Below, piece after piece: positions 8,458 through 16,514 of a stretch of DNA of 35,188 nucleotides. Where the stretch lies: assembly GCF_002073895.1 (NCBI RefSeq), contig NZ_CP012839.1, forward strand, positions 483,519 to 518,706, in the 5' to 3' direction. The notes below the pieces were generated by a model. The model was not told the origin of the DNA. It made no database searches and worked only from the letters and a program-made list of their open reading frames with translations. Position numbers and translations under genes: made by a program. Origin of the DNA: Candidatus Riesia pediculischaeffi (lineage in GTDB: Bacteria; Pseudomonadota; Gammaproteobacteria; Enterobacterales; Enterobacteriaceae). How positions within the stretch are numbered: position 1 is the first letter of the stretch; each line of letters begins with the position of its first letter.

Positions 8458-9033
8458 ATGACATTCGTTGGACATATTTGGTTTTCAATTTCTTTATTAT
8501 TTTTCTCTAAAACAATCTTAAATGATTACAATCTTTTTGATGGGGATTTTATACATTTAATATCGGGTTCTATAATAGGTTCCATGATTCCAGATGTTGA
8601 TCATCCGTGTTCTAGGATTGGTAGGCTTATGAGATGCATATCTCTTCCAATCTATAAATTATCTGGTCATCGAGGAATAACGCATAGTTTATTATTCTTA
8701 ATAATTATTATATTATCTCTCAATCCAGTATTAGAAAGAAGTATCGTTTCTTATGATTTTACAAAATCTTTCTTTCTAGGTTATTTTAGTCATATCATTG
8801 GAGATATCTTTACTAAAAATGGAGTTCCATTGTTTTGGCCATTTAAAACTAAGATTAGCTTACCAATACTAAAAAATGATAACATTTATCGAGTTGAACG
8901 TACTATTTCGATCATATTAATTATGTTATCGATATTGATTCCTAAAAACTATTTTACATATATTATTCTTTTTTCTGAAAGTATGAAAAAATTTTTCTTT
9001 AGAACTCAAAGTATGCTAGAAATACTCTCATAG
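8458..9033 (+). CDS. ydjM: membrane-bound metal-dependent hydrolase of the YdjM/YbcI family (DUF457)
   Basis: A 191-residue inner-membrane protein of unknown substrate. It aligns end to end with E. coli YdjM. The putative metal-binding residues are all present: His6 (TFVGHIWFS), the PDVDH motif (45-49), GHRGITHS (70-77), HIIGD (112-116) and GVPLFWP (122-128). Hydrophobic helices lie at about 8-20, 33-44, 77-90, 104-115 and 147-172. In E. coli ydjM is LexA-regulated and lies near thrS, so its place after thrS fits ancestral order; I see no clear LexA box here. Intact catalytic motifs amid heavy gene loss suggest the product is useful, perhaps in envelope lipid turnover (inference). Confidence 0.88.
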   Translation: MTFVGHIWFSISLLFFSKTILNDYNLFDGDFIHLISGSIIGSMIPDVDHPCSRIGRLMRCISLPIYKLSGHRGITHSLLFLIIIILSLNPVLERSIVSYDFTKSFFLGYFSHIIGDIFTKNGVPLFWPFKTKISLPILKNDNIYRVERTISIILIMLSILIPKNYFTYIILFSESMKKFFFRTQSMLEILS

Positions 9034-9188
9034 AGCAATATAATTCACAATACGATTATTTTTATTTATTTTTCGATTCCATATATTTAATGTTGTTGTA
9101 TATTTTTAAAAAAATTTAATATAGACAATTTTTTTTTTTTTGATAGAATAGTAAATTTACAAAAGTGTATTTATTTAAGGTAATTTTA

Positions 9189-9398
9189 ATGTCAAAGATG
9201 AAAGGTAGTGTCAAATGGTTTAATGAAGCAAAGGGATTTGGATTTATTAGTCCAGAAGATGGAAGTAAGGATGTTTTCGTTCATTTCACTTCTATACAAT
9301 CTGAAGGATTTAAGACCCTAACAGAAGGTCAAAAAGTAGAGTTTGAAGTTTCTAATGGTGAAAAAGGTCCTTCTGCTGTAAATGTTGTTGCTGTTTAA
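9189..9398 (+). CDS. cspE: cold-shock-like RNA chaperone CspE
   Basis: A 69-residue single cold-shock domain that binds single-stranded nucleic acid, melts RNA structure and can act as an antiterminator. RNP1 (KGFGFIS, residues 16-22) and RNP2 (VFVHF, 30-34) are intact. The start is the ATG at 9189 ([13 protein letters not shown]), since the upstream TTG frame adds eight non-family residues; TAAGG sits before it. The PEDGSKDV and [10 protein letters not shown] parts are closer to CspE than CspC. The neighbour lipA, transcribed convergently, is the E. coli cspE context. A run of 13 T lies about 50 bases upstream (9129-9141). Confidence 0.93.
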   Translation: MSKMKGSVKWFNEAKGFGFISPEDGSKDVFVHFTSIQSEGFKTLTEGQKVEFEVSNGEKGPSAVNVVAV

Positions 9399-9402
9399 TT
9401 CT

Positions 9403-9441
9403 AAAAACCCTTACTTAAGATTATAAGTAAGGGTTTTTTTT
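9403..9441. terminator. bidirectional rho-independent terminator between cspE and lipA
   Basis: A stem AAACCCTTACTT / AAGTAAGGGTTT with an 8-base loop (9417-9424) is followed by a T run on the plus strand and, read the other way, by T's complementary to the A run at 9403-9407. It ends cspE transcripts. The right arm encodes the last four codons and stop of lipA (NPYL*), so it also closes the lipA message. Confidence 0.9.
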
Positions 9442-10374
9442 GAAGAATCTTATCGCGTTATAAGAAGATCTTACAAGAGGTCCACAAGAGACTTGTTTAA
9501 AACCGAGATCTTTTGCTTTTATCTTTAGATCATGAAATTCTTTTAAATCTAAATAGCGTGATATAGGAAAATGATTTTTGCTAGGTTTTAAATACTGTCC
9601 TATCGTCAAGATAGTGACGCCGTTTTTTCTCAAATCTTTTAGTGTAGATATTATTTCTTCATCAGTTTCGCCAAGTCCAACCATCAATCCTGACTTTGTC
9701 GGAATATCAGGGTTCATAGTTTTAAATAAATACAATAAGTTTAAGGAACGTTGATAATCAGATCCAGGTCGAATACGACGATATATCCTTTTTACACTCT
9801 CTATGTTATGTCCAAATATATCAGGTGGACAGATTTTCAAAGTGTTCAAAGCTTCTTTTGGAACAGGATGAAAATCTGGAACTAATAATTCGATGGTAGT
9901 TCCTTTGTTTCTCTTTCTGATTGATTGAACACATCTTAAAAAGTGATCAGCTCCCTTATCAGGGAGATCATCTCGACTTACCGAGGTAATCACCACATGT
10001 CGTAGGTTCATCTTCGATATCGCACGAGATATCTTCTTTGGTTCTTCAAAGTTGATAAGATCAGGTTTACCTTTTTGAACTTTACAAAAATGGCAGCATC
10101 TTGTACAAGATGAACCTAATATAAGAAAAGTAACAACTTTTTTTTGATAACATTCGATCAAATTCGGACAAGATGATTCTTCACATACCGTATGTAATTC
10201 ATAAAATTTAATGATATTTTTAACATTTTGAATGATTTTTTCCTTTGAATAGGATGGTGTCCTAATTTTAATCCAAGATGGCTTTTTGATGTTCATATTT
10301 TTATAGTGATCAACATAGTTCTTGATCTTATATTTTAAAGGTTCTTCAAACAAATCGTAAAATTCTGTTTGCAA
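9421..10374 (-). CDS. lipA: lipoyl synthase
   Basis: LipA is a radical-SAM enzyme that inserts two sulfurs into octanoyl groups on lipoyl domains of 2-oxoacid dehydrogenases and the glycine cleavage system. Both iron-sulfur cluster sets are present: auxiliary Cys64, Cys69, Cys75 (CEESSCPNLIEC) and radical-SAM Cys90, Cys94, Cys97 (CTRCCHFC). GLMVGLGET and the C-terminal RSS motif (VRSSYNA) are conserved. The 317 residues are close to the E. coli 321. The frame is bounded by a stop 9 bases upstream, so the likely start is TTG at 10374, without a clear Shine-Dalgarno; ATG at 10296 is an alternative but would remove conserved N-terminal sequence. It pairs with lipB, 22 bases upstream. Confidence 0.95.
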   Translation of the reverse strand: MQTEFYDLFEEPLKYKIKNYVDHYKNMNIKKPSWIKIRTPSYSKEKIIQNVKNIIKFYELHTVCEESSCPNLIECYQKKVVTFLILGSSCTRCCHFCKVQKGKPDLINFEEPKKISRAISKMNLRHVVITSVSRDDLPDKGADHFLRCVQSIRKRNKGTTIELLVPDFHPVPKEALNTLKICPPDIFGHNIESVKRIYRRIRPGSDYQRSLNLLYLFKTMNPDIPTKSGLMVGLGETDEEIISTLKDLRKNGVTILTIGQYLKPSKNHFPISRYLDLKEFHDLKIKAKDLGFKQVSCGPLVRSSYNAIRFFKKNPYL

Positions 10375-10396
10375 TAAAATTTAAAAAATTATGTTC

Positions 10397-11020
10397 CTAT
10401 TTGGATAAAAGATAGAAATGTTTTAATAACAAGCTCTTTACAGATTGCATTTGAACGTCTGGAACGAAATTGCTGACTTGAGTCATTCTGACGTTTGACA
10501 GTCCACAAGGTGATATATATGTGAAAGGAGAGAGATCCATGTTGACGTTTATGGACAGTCCGTGCAACGAACATCCCCTCGAAATCTTGAGTCCTAAGGA
10601 ACATATCTTTTGACCATCGTCAGTGTATACTCCTCTGTATTTTTCGTCGTTGTGAGAAGATATACCAATCTCTTTCAACGAGCCAATGACAATTTTTTCT
10701 AAGACGTCAACTAAATTTCTTGCCGTTGTTGATCTTCTTCCTAAGTTCAATAAAACGTAGACAATTTGTTGACCTGGTCCGTGATAGGTGATCTTTCCTC
10801 CTCTGTCAGATTGAACGATCGGTATATCGGTTCGAGCGATATCTTTCAAATCTTTTCGAGTACTCGATTTTCCCAAAGTAAAAACTGGAAGATGTTCGAC
10901 CATCCATATTTCATCCGTTGTAAAACGATCTCTACTTCTTGTGAAATCTACCATCCTTTTATAAATTTTTCGGTAATCTTGCATACCAAGATCGTGAAAT
11001 ACTATCTTTTTGTAGGACAT
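10397..11020 (-). CDS. lipB: octanoyl-[acyl-carrier-protein]:protein N-octanoyltransferase
   Basis: LipB moves octanoate from acyl carrier protein to the lysine of lipoyl domains, giving the substrate of LipA. The 207-residue protein has the family signature SDRGGKITYHGPGQ (71-84), the catalytic Lys138 (KICSLGLKI) and catalytic Cys172 (SPCGLSNV), plus GCSLHGLSINVNMDLSPF. It is slightly shorter than E. coli LipB (213) at the C-terminus. It is transcribed with lipA. Having the whole octanoate-to-lipoate route implies an active pyruvate or oxoglutarate dehydrogenase and fatty-acid synthesis elsewhere in the genome. Confidence 0.96.
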   Translation of the reverse strand: MSYKKIVFHDLGMQDYRKIYKRMVDFTRSRDRFTTDEIWMVEHLPVFTLGKSSTRKDLKDIARTDIPIVQSDRGGKITYHGPGQQIVYVLLNLGRRSTTARNLVDVLEKIVIGSLKEIGISSHNDEKYRGVYTDDGQKICSLGLKISRGCSLHGLSINVNMDLSPFTYISPCGLSNVRMTQVSNFVPDVQMQSVKSLLLKHFYLLSK

Positions 11021-11207
11021 GACAATGAAATAACGTTTTAAAGATCTAATCGTACTTTCTTTCTCAAGAAAAAATGATTTTATAAAATTATACGAAATAT
11101 CTTGTGCATCTATCCGATGCTTTTAAAACTTCATATTCTAAACTTATCCATGGATAATTGTACAAAAAAACTTCGAGACATACAAAACTTAGTCCAAATC
11201 AACATCT
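11021..11207. other. gap where dacA and rlpA lie in E. coli
   Basis: A 187-base gap between lipB and mrdB. In E. coli the D-Ala-D-Ala carboxypeptidase gene dacA and rlpA (with ybeD) lie here. Nothing of them is recognisable, so they appear fully deleted. Confidence 0.5.
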
Positions 11208-12332
11208 CTACAATTCATGGGAGAGAAATTTCTTATGAGTATGGATGGATACGGTTATGCCCAACCCTATCATCATCTCTACCAAGGAGGATCCACCGTA
11301 ACTCATCATAGGTAATGGTATACCTACCACTGGCAATATACCACTCACCATTCCGATGTTTACAAAGATGCAAGCGAAAAACGACGACATGATAGTCGCT
11401 ACAATGATCATTCCAAAAGAGTTTTTTGAGTTGATTGCGATCATCATTCCTCTAAAAATCAACGAAATGTAGACTACCATAACCGATAAAACTCCGAACA
11501 ATCCAAATTCTTCAGCCAATACGGAAAAAACGAAATCAGTATGTTTCTCAGGAAGAAAATTCAAATTAGACTGTGTTCCTTGAAACAATCCCTTTCCGAA
11601 CAATCCACCAGATCCTATAGCTATCTTTGACTGGATAATATGATATCCAGAACCTAGCGGATCTGATTCAGGAGATAACAGTGTTATAATCCTGCCCTTT
11701 TGATATTCATGCATCGTGAAGAACCATAGGTATGGAAGGGAACATAGTAAAATCATTAAAAAAAAAATAATTTTTCTCCAAGAGATTCCAGAAAAAAACA
11801 ACACAGATATTCCAGAAAAAGCGATCAAAATCGACGTACCTAGATCAGGTTGCATAGCTACTAAAACGGTTGGTAAACCGATCAAAAAGAGTGATACCAT
11901 TAATTTTTTTAATCCGATTGGACATGAATCTCTGTTTATCATCCTTGACATAACGAGTGGAACAGTAATTTTAGATAATTCTGAAGGTTGAAAACTTATC
12001 TTACACATACTCACCCACCTTTGTGCTCCTTTGATAGAATGACCAAAAATAAACACGAAGATTAGCAAAAATACGTTGAACATGTAAAGGTATGGAGAGT
12101 ATTTTTCGTACCTTTTGGGAGACACTTGGGATGTAGATAACATGATGACTATTCCTAAGACAATCTGAAAGAATTTTTTCATCAGCACTTCATCATTTTG
12201 ACCACATGCGCTCCATGTCACCAACAAGCTAAAGATCGACAATAATACGACTAAAGTCAGTATTGTCCAATCTATACGGATCAGTTGACTTAGAGATCGT
12301 TTAGATTGTGCAATCCTAAATTCTTTATCCAT
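11208..12332 (-). CDS. mrdB: rod-shape peptidoglycan glycosyltransferase RodA
   Basis: RodA is the SEDS-family transmembrane glycosyltransferase of the elongasome that polymerises lipid II, working with PBP2. The 374-residue protein (E. coli 370) has about ten membrane helices. Family motifs include KGAQRW (101-106), FQPSELSK (114-121), QPDLGTS (161-167), GGLFGKG (242-248), FLPEKHTDFVFS with the catalytic Asp266 (259-270), and GIPLPMMSYGGSS near the C-terminus. It lies 10 bases after mrdA, as in the E. coli mrdAB operon. It appears fully functional, so elongation-type wall synthesis is retained. Confidence 0.97.
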   Translation of the reverse strand: MDKEFRIAQSKRSLSQLIRIDWTILTLVVLLSIFSLLVTWSACGQNDEVLMKKFFQIVLGIVIMLSTSQVSPKRYEKYSPYLYMFNVFLLIFVFIFGHSIKGAQRWVSMCKISFQPSELSKITVPLVMSRMINRDSCPIGLKKLMVSLFLIGLPTVLVAMQPDLGTSILIAFSGISVLFFSGISWRKIIFFLMILLCSLPYLWFFTMHEYQKGRIITLLSPESDPLGSGYHIIQSKIAIGSGGLFGKGLFQGTQSNLNFLPEKHTDFVFSVLAEEFGLFGVLSVMVVYISLIFRGMMIAINSKNSFGMIIVATIMSSFFACIFVNIGMVSGILPVVGIPLPMMSYGGSSLVEMMIGLGITVSIHTHKKFLSHEL

Positions 12333-12342
12333 ATTTATATTG

Positions 12343-14235
12343 TCATTCCTTTTGAGAAGGATCTGAACTTTTAGATTGACCTTGAATTAAAAAATGATCA
12401 AAAATTGTTCTTGCTATCTTTCCAACTGTTAACTGTTTTTCAACATCGCAGTTTTCTAGGACAATTACCGTCGAAACAACTGGATTTTCATAGGGAGCGA
12501 ATCCAATCATCAATTTATGATCTCTCAAATCTTCTGATATATTCTCTATATCGTAATTTTTATAGCTGAACACTTGAGCAGTTCCAGATTTGGTCGCAGT
12601 TTTGTAAGGAGAATTCATAAAAATTTTATAAGCTGTCCCACTATGATGATGAGAAACTCCATACATACTCTCCTTGATGACCTTCCAAATTTCATAATTT
12701 ACTTCTCCTATTCTATTAAACCGATCTCGTTTGTTGATAACACATCTATCTTGATATTTCGTTCCAAGTAAGAGGTGCGGTGGTTTGATTATACCATCGT
12801 TGATCAATATCAAAAGAGCATTCAACATTTGAATAGGAGTCGCAGTCCAATATCCTTGACCAATTCCGATCGATACAGTATCTCCTTGATACCAAGGTTT
12901 TTTATAGAGTTTCATCTTCCAAGATCTTGACGGCATGTTACCTGGATGTTCTTCAAGCAAATCAACACCTGAGAATTCTCCGTATCCGAACTTTTTCATC
13001 CAACTATGGATGAGATCGATTCCCATTTTATAAGATAGTTGATAAAAAAAAGTATCTGAAGATTCAATGATGGCTTGAACAACATTCAACAATCCATGTC
13101 CTTCTCTTTTCCAATCTCTGAATCTTCTATCGGAATTCGGTAGTTTCCACCAACCACAATCAAACATGGTAAATTTTTCATCAATAATTTTTTCACTTAG
13201 CGCAGCGATGGCGATAAAAGGTTTTACGGTAGATGCTGGAGGATAAAGACCTTGAACCGTTCTATTGATGAACGGATGATCTTTATTTTTTAACATATTT
13301 TGGTATTCTCTATTCGAAAAACCTTGGATGAACAGATTAGGATCGTAAGTTGGATTAGAAACTAAGGCTAATATCTCACCATTCCTTGGATCTGCTACGA
13401 TAACGGAAGCTTTACGATCGTCTAGCAACTGTTGGATCTTGATTTGTAATTTCACATCGATGGTGATATACACATCGGATCCTTTTTGAGGCGAACAATA
13501 TTCTAACTGCCTCATCACTTTCTCCTGCCTGTTAATTTCAACTTTTCTATAACCTGACTTTCCATGCAGGATATCTTCATACCGCCTTTCTATCCCAACT
13601 CTTCCAATATTATCTTCTGTAAAATAATCTTCTAAGATTTTACGATCTTCCAAATACGACAAATCTTTTTCATTTATCCTTGACATATACCCAACAGAAT
13701 GAGCTAAAATCTGACCGTATGGATAATATCTACAGTAGTATCTAGAAACTTTAATTCCAGGAAATTGATATTGATTCACAAAAAATCGTGCGATTTGTTT
13801 TTCGTCTAATTCTTTTTTAAGAGGTATGGACGTAAATTTGCGAAATTTCTTTTTCATCTTGTAAAAATTTTTAATATCATTTTCATTGAGATCAATTAAT
13901 TTCGCTAATTCTTCTAAGGTGTCGCTTAAGTTTTTCGTCTCCTCCGGTACAACTTCTAATTGATAGTACGGTCTATTGATCGCTAGGGGTACACCATTTC
14001 TATCGTATATCTCTCCCCTCGTCGATTTTAAAGGTATCAGTTTTGTCCTATTTTTTTCAGATTTGTGTTGATATTTCAGATAGTCAGTAACCTGCAATCG
14101 ATACATTCTGATTATCATTATCACTGTCGCCAACAAGATGATTACGGAAGATAAAAAAATTCTTCTGATGAATATCTTGAATTCTCTCCTATAATCTTTT
14201 GGATAAATTTTTTCATACTTTCTTTTGACGCTCAT
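12343..14235 (-). CDS. mrdA: penicillin-binding protein 2 (peptidoglycan transpeptidase)
   Basis: PBP2 cross-links peptidoglycan made by RodA during side-wall growth. The 630 residues (E. coli 633) comprise a short cytoplasmic tail, one membrane anchor (about 25-45), the pedestal domain with TRGEIYDRNG (72-81), and the transpeptidase domain with active-site Ser335 and Lys338 (PASTVKP), SSD (392-394) and KSGT (549-552). All catalytic motifs are intact. Transcribed upstream of mrdB with 107 bases less spacing than a normal gene gap (10 bases). Beta-lactam sensitivity cannot be judged. No sign of decay. Confidence 0.97.
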   Translation of the reverse strand: MSVKRKYEKIYPKDYRREFKIFIRRIFLSSVIILLATVIMIIRMYRLQVTDYLKYQHKSEKNRTKLIPLKSTRGEIYDRNGVPLAINRPYYQLEVVPEETKNLSDTLEELAKLIDLNENDIKNFYKMKKKFRKFTSIPLKKELDEKQIARFFVNQYQFPGIKVSRYYCRYYPYGQILAHSVGYMSRINEKDLSYLEDRKILEDYFTEDNIGRVGIERRYEDILHGKSGYRKVEINRQEKVMRQLEYCSPQKGSDVYITIDVKLQIKIQQLLDDRKASVIVADPRNGEILALVSNPTYDPNLFIQGFSNREYQNMLKNKDHPFINRTVQGLYPPASTVKPFIAIAALSEKIIDEKFTMFDCGWWKLPNSDRRFRDWKREGHGLLNVVQAIIESSDTFFYQLSYKMGIDLIHSWMKKFGYGEFSGVDLLEEHPGNMPSRSWKMKLYKKPWYQGDTVSIGIGQGYWTATPIQMLNALLILINDGIIKPPHLLLGTKYQDRCVINKRDRFNRIGEVNYEIWKVIKESMYGVSHHHSGTAYKIFMNSPYKTATKSGTAQVFSYKNYDIENISEDLRDHKLMIGFAPYENPVVSTVIVLENCDVEKQLTVGKIARTIFDHFLIQGQSKSSDPSQKE

Positions 14236-14397
14236 GTGTATCGTACTACATTTTAGATTAGTTTATTTAGTCATCTTTACGGTATTAATGAACCTTTTTT
14301 TTAAAGAACGTACTAATTTTCGTATCATCGATGATGATACTAGGAAAATGATGTTGAAAATGTTTGTCCAAACATTTCTTGACATTCATACCTGAAC
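14236..14397. other. gap where rlmH and rsfS lie in E. coli
   Basis: The 162 bases between nadD and mrdA replace E. coli rlmH, rsfS and cobC. No recognisable piece of those genes remains. A small palindrome, ATCATCGATGAT, lies near 14326-14337. Confidence 0.45.
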
Positions 14398-15099
14398 CTA
14401 TTTTTGGTAAATTTTATTTTTGTTTATGTATCGTAATACCCTGTCAGGAAGTAGATCTTTGCAATCTTGATTGTTCATACTTCTACGACGAATTTCTGTC
14501 GAAGATATTTGTATGAAAGGATTGTTCACGAAATAGATCGTTCCGTACGGTACGAGAAATATATTATTCTTATTTTTTGTTCTATGTCGATTGATCCAAT
14601 CTTTCACAACAGGATCGATACGATAATTTGCATTTTTACCCCTTTTACAGACCAATAAGTTGCATAATTGTAAGATCTCCCTCCACTTAAACCACGTATG
14701 GATGGATGAGAGAATATCTTCTCCTATAATGAATCCTAACGGCATCTTCCAACCGATCTGAGATCTAAATGAACGAAGGGTGTCGATTGTATATGAAAAT
14801 TTTTTGTTCTGGATTTCTCTTAAATCGATTTGAAATAAAGGATTATTTTTTAATGCGAGTTGAATCATCTTCAATCTATGCTGAACATTAGCGGTCGGAA
14901 AAGATTTCGGAAGTATCCGGTTTGGTAATATGATAAATCTTTCTAATCTTAAAATCCTAGATAAATGCTGTATTATAGATATATGACCAAGATGTATCGG
15001 ATCAAAAGTACCTCCGTAGAGTAATCGTGTTCTAGGAAACGGCCCTTTCTTCTCGATACGAAGGCGTTCAAGAAGATTGTTATTTCTTACATACATCAT
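14398..15099 (-). CDS. nadD: nicotinate-nucleotide adenylyltransferase
   Basis: NadD joins ATP and nicotinate mononucleotide to make deamido-NAD in the NAD pathway. The nucleotidyltransferase signatures are clear: GGTFDPIHLGH (29-39) with the catalytic HxGH and ISSTEIRRR (about 198-206). The protein has 233 residues against 213 in E. coli; the excess is about 20 residues before the conserved LLYGGTF. No Met lies closer, so the tandem ATGs at 15099/15096 are the best starts. It overlaps holA by 20 bases, implying translational coupling, as in E. coli where the two genes are adjacent. Confidence 0.94.
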   Translation of the reverse strand: MMYVRNNNLLERLRIEKKGPFPRTRLLYGGTFDPIHLGHISIIQHLSRILRLERFIILPNRILPKSFPTANVQHRLKMIQLALKNNPLFQIDLREIQNKKFSYTIDTLRSFRSQIGWKMPLGFIIGEDILSSIHTWFKWREILQLCNLLVCKRGKNANYRIDPVVKDWINRHRTKNKNNIFLVPYGTIYFVNNPFIQISSTEIRRRSMNNQDCKDLLPDRVLRYINKNKIYQK

Positions 15100-16129
15100 T
15101 TATAAATTTTCGATTAGCAAACAATATGATAATTTTTTCAATCTCTAACCAAACCATATCTTGACTGCTTTTTTCAAGAAGATATTCCGTTCGTACAGTG
15201 ATCTCCATTAATGATAGAATAAAATGACGATCCACATCTTTAATAAAATTTTCATAATGTTTCCAAAATTTCAAATTGAACATTTTTAATATCGAACAAC
15301 GAATTCCTTTTACCTTTTTAGATTCTAACAACAGGAATAACAATATTAGTTCGTTTTGTATTGATCTTACCAGCTTGAATATATCTTTTTCCTTTTTTTT
15401 CAAGTTTTGTATCCCTTTCCAAGATTGTCTTATGTTTCCAAGTAATAATTCATATATTATGTTTCCTCTTGGATTGTTTTGGTTAACTTCATTTTCTAGA
15501 AACGCTCTAATCTGACTAATTGTGATAGTTTTATCTAAAAAGACTCTCGAAAGTCTATCAAATATTTCTTCGGTGCTTTTTAAGTCCTTTACATTTTCTA
15601 ACATCATCTCAAATGCAGTCTGTTCTAGATTAATGGATCGAATTTTCATTTGATATTCTATGAACTTAAAAAATCTCGACTTATCTGGTTTATCGCAATC
15701 GATCGATATTCCCCGAAGATCAATAAAGTTCTTTAGTTTGAAATATACTTTTTGATTCTCGTTAATTTTTTTAAGTAACGTTATAAATATAAATATTGAA
15801 GTTTGATTCCATGATGAAAGAAGTCGATCCATGCGACCATCTTCTATCAATCTTAAAAAGAGCTTTTCATCTGATACGTTGATTATAACGATCTTTTCCA
15901 TGCAAAAAAGATCTGGTAGGATGAGATGCTCTTCTATTCTGCACAGTTCGGTATCAGAATCAAGATGGAAACTTTTAATTTTAAGAGAATCTTTCGGAAA
16001 TTTCGAATTTCTTAATATGGATCTTATAGAATATTGTATAAGGAATATATCATCTCCAAATAGAAAGTAATTTCGTACGATCTTATCCTTTAGATATTTA
16101 ACGATGTTTTCCGGATAGATAATTTTCAC
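15080..16129 (-). CDS. holA: DNA polymerase III delta subunit
   Basis: HolA is the delta subunit of the clamp loader; it opens the beta sliding clamp. The 349-residue protein is like E. coli (343) in length and shows weak but end-to-end similarity: MKIIYPENI at the start, YFLFGDDIFLIQ near 20-32, the AAA+-like core, and a C-terminal domain with LLGNIRQSWKGIQNLK and TRTEYLLEKSSQDMVWLE. The start codon is GTG at 16129. Delta is one of the fastest-evolving replisome proteins in small genomes, so low identity is expected. Gene order leuS-(lptE)-holA-nadD fits E. coli. Confidence 0.9.
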   Translation of the reverse strand: MKIIYPENIVKYLKDKIVRNYFLFGDDIFLIQYSIRSILRNSKFPKDSLKIKSFHLDSDTELCRIEEHLILPDLFCMEKIVIINVSDEKLFLRLIEDGRMDRLLSSWNQTSIFIFITLLKKINENQKVYFKLKNFIDLRGISIDCDKPDKSRFFKFIEYQMKIRSINLEQTAFEMMLENVKDLKSTEEIFDRLSRVFLDKTITISQIRAFLENEVNQNNPRGNIIYELLLGNIRQSWKGIQNLKKKEKDIFKLVRSIQNELILLFLLLESKKVKGIRCSILKMFNLKFWKHYENFIKDVDRHFILSLMEITVRTEYLLEKSSQDMVWLEIEKIIILFANRKFINDVCKK

Positions 16130-16514
16130 AGCAAAATAGTAGATACTTTATAAAAACTCTGTCTTAAAATATTTTTATTTTTACTTGAGAGCTTACATCT
16201 CTCGAAGATACTGCTGTACTTTCTTCTTATTAAGAACCTGTAAGAGAACTTCATTCCACAGATCGATTATCTTGAATTTTAACAGATATATCATGCGATC
16301 TAACAATAATATCCTTCTTGATCGATATCGATGTTTGATTTTGTAATCATGTGAATGAAGTATTTCAATAAAACTGTTATTCAGCGCTTGTTTCTATTTT
16401 TACAAAAATTGAATGAATCGAACTTGTTAGATATTACAAGAAACGTAAAAATATATCCTTGACGGATTAACCGTTATGTACAGAATTGAATAATTCATGA
16501 TGTTATTCTTATTC
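16130..16514. other. gap at the position of lptE
   Basis: In E. coli lptE (LPS transport lipoprotein) lies between leuS and holA. This 385-base minus-strand gap has no open frame of useful length and only scattered, unconvincing resemblance to LptE. I see no RNA gene. It is probably an eroded lptE remnant, by position only. Confidence 0.4.

Noticed and set aside
9189..9398. Naming the cold-shock gene cspC because manYZ is in the window
   Set aside because: Residues ([16 protein letters not shown]) and the convergent lipA neighbour favour cspE.
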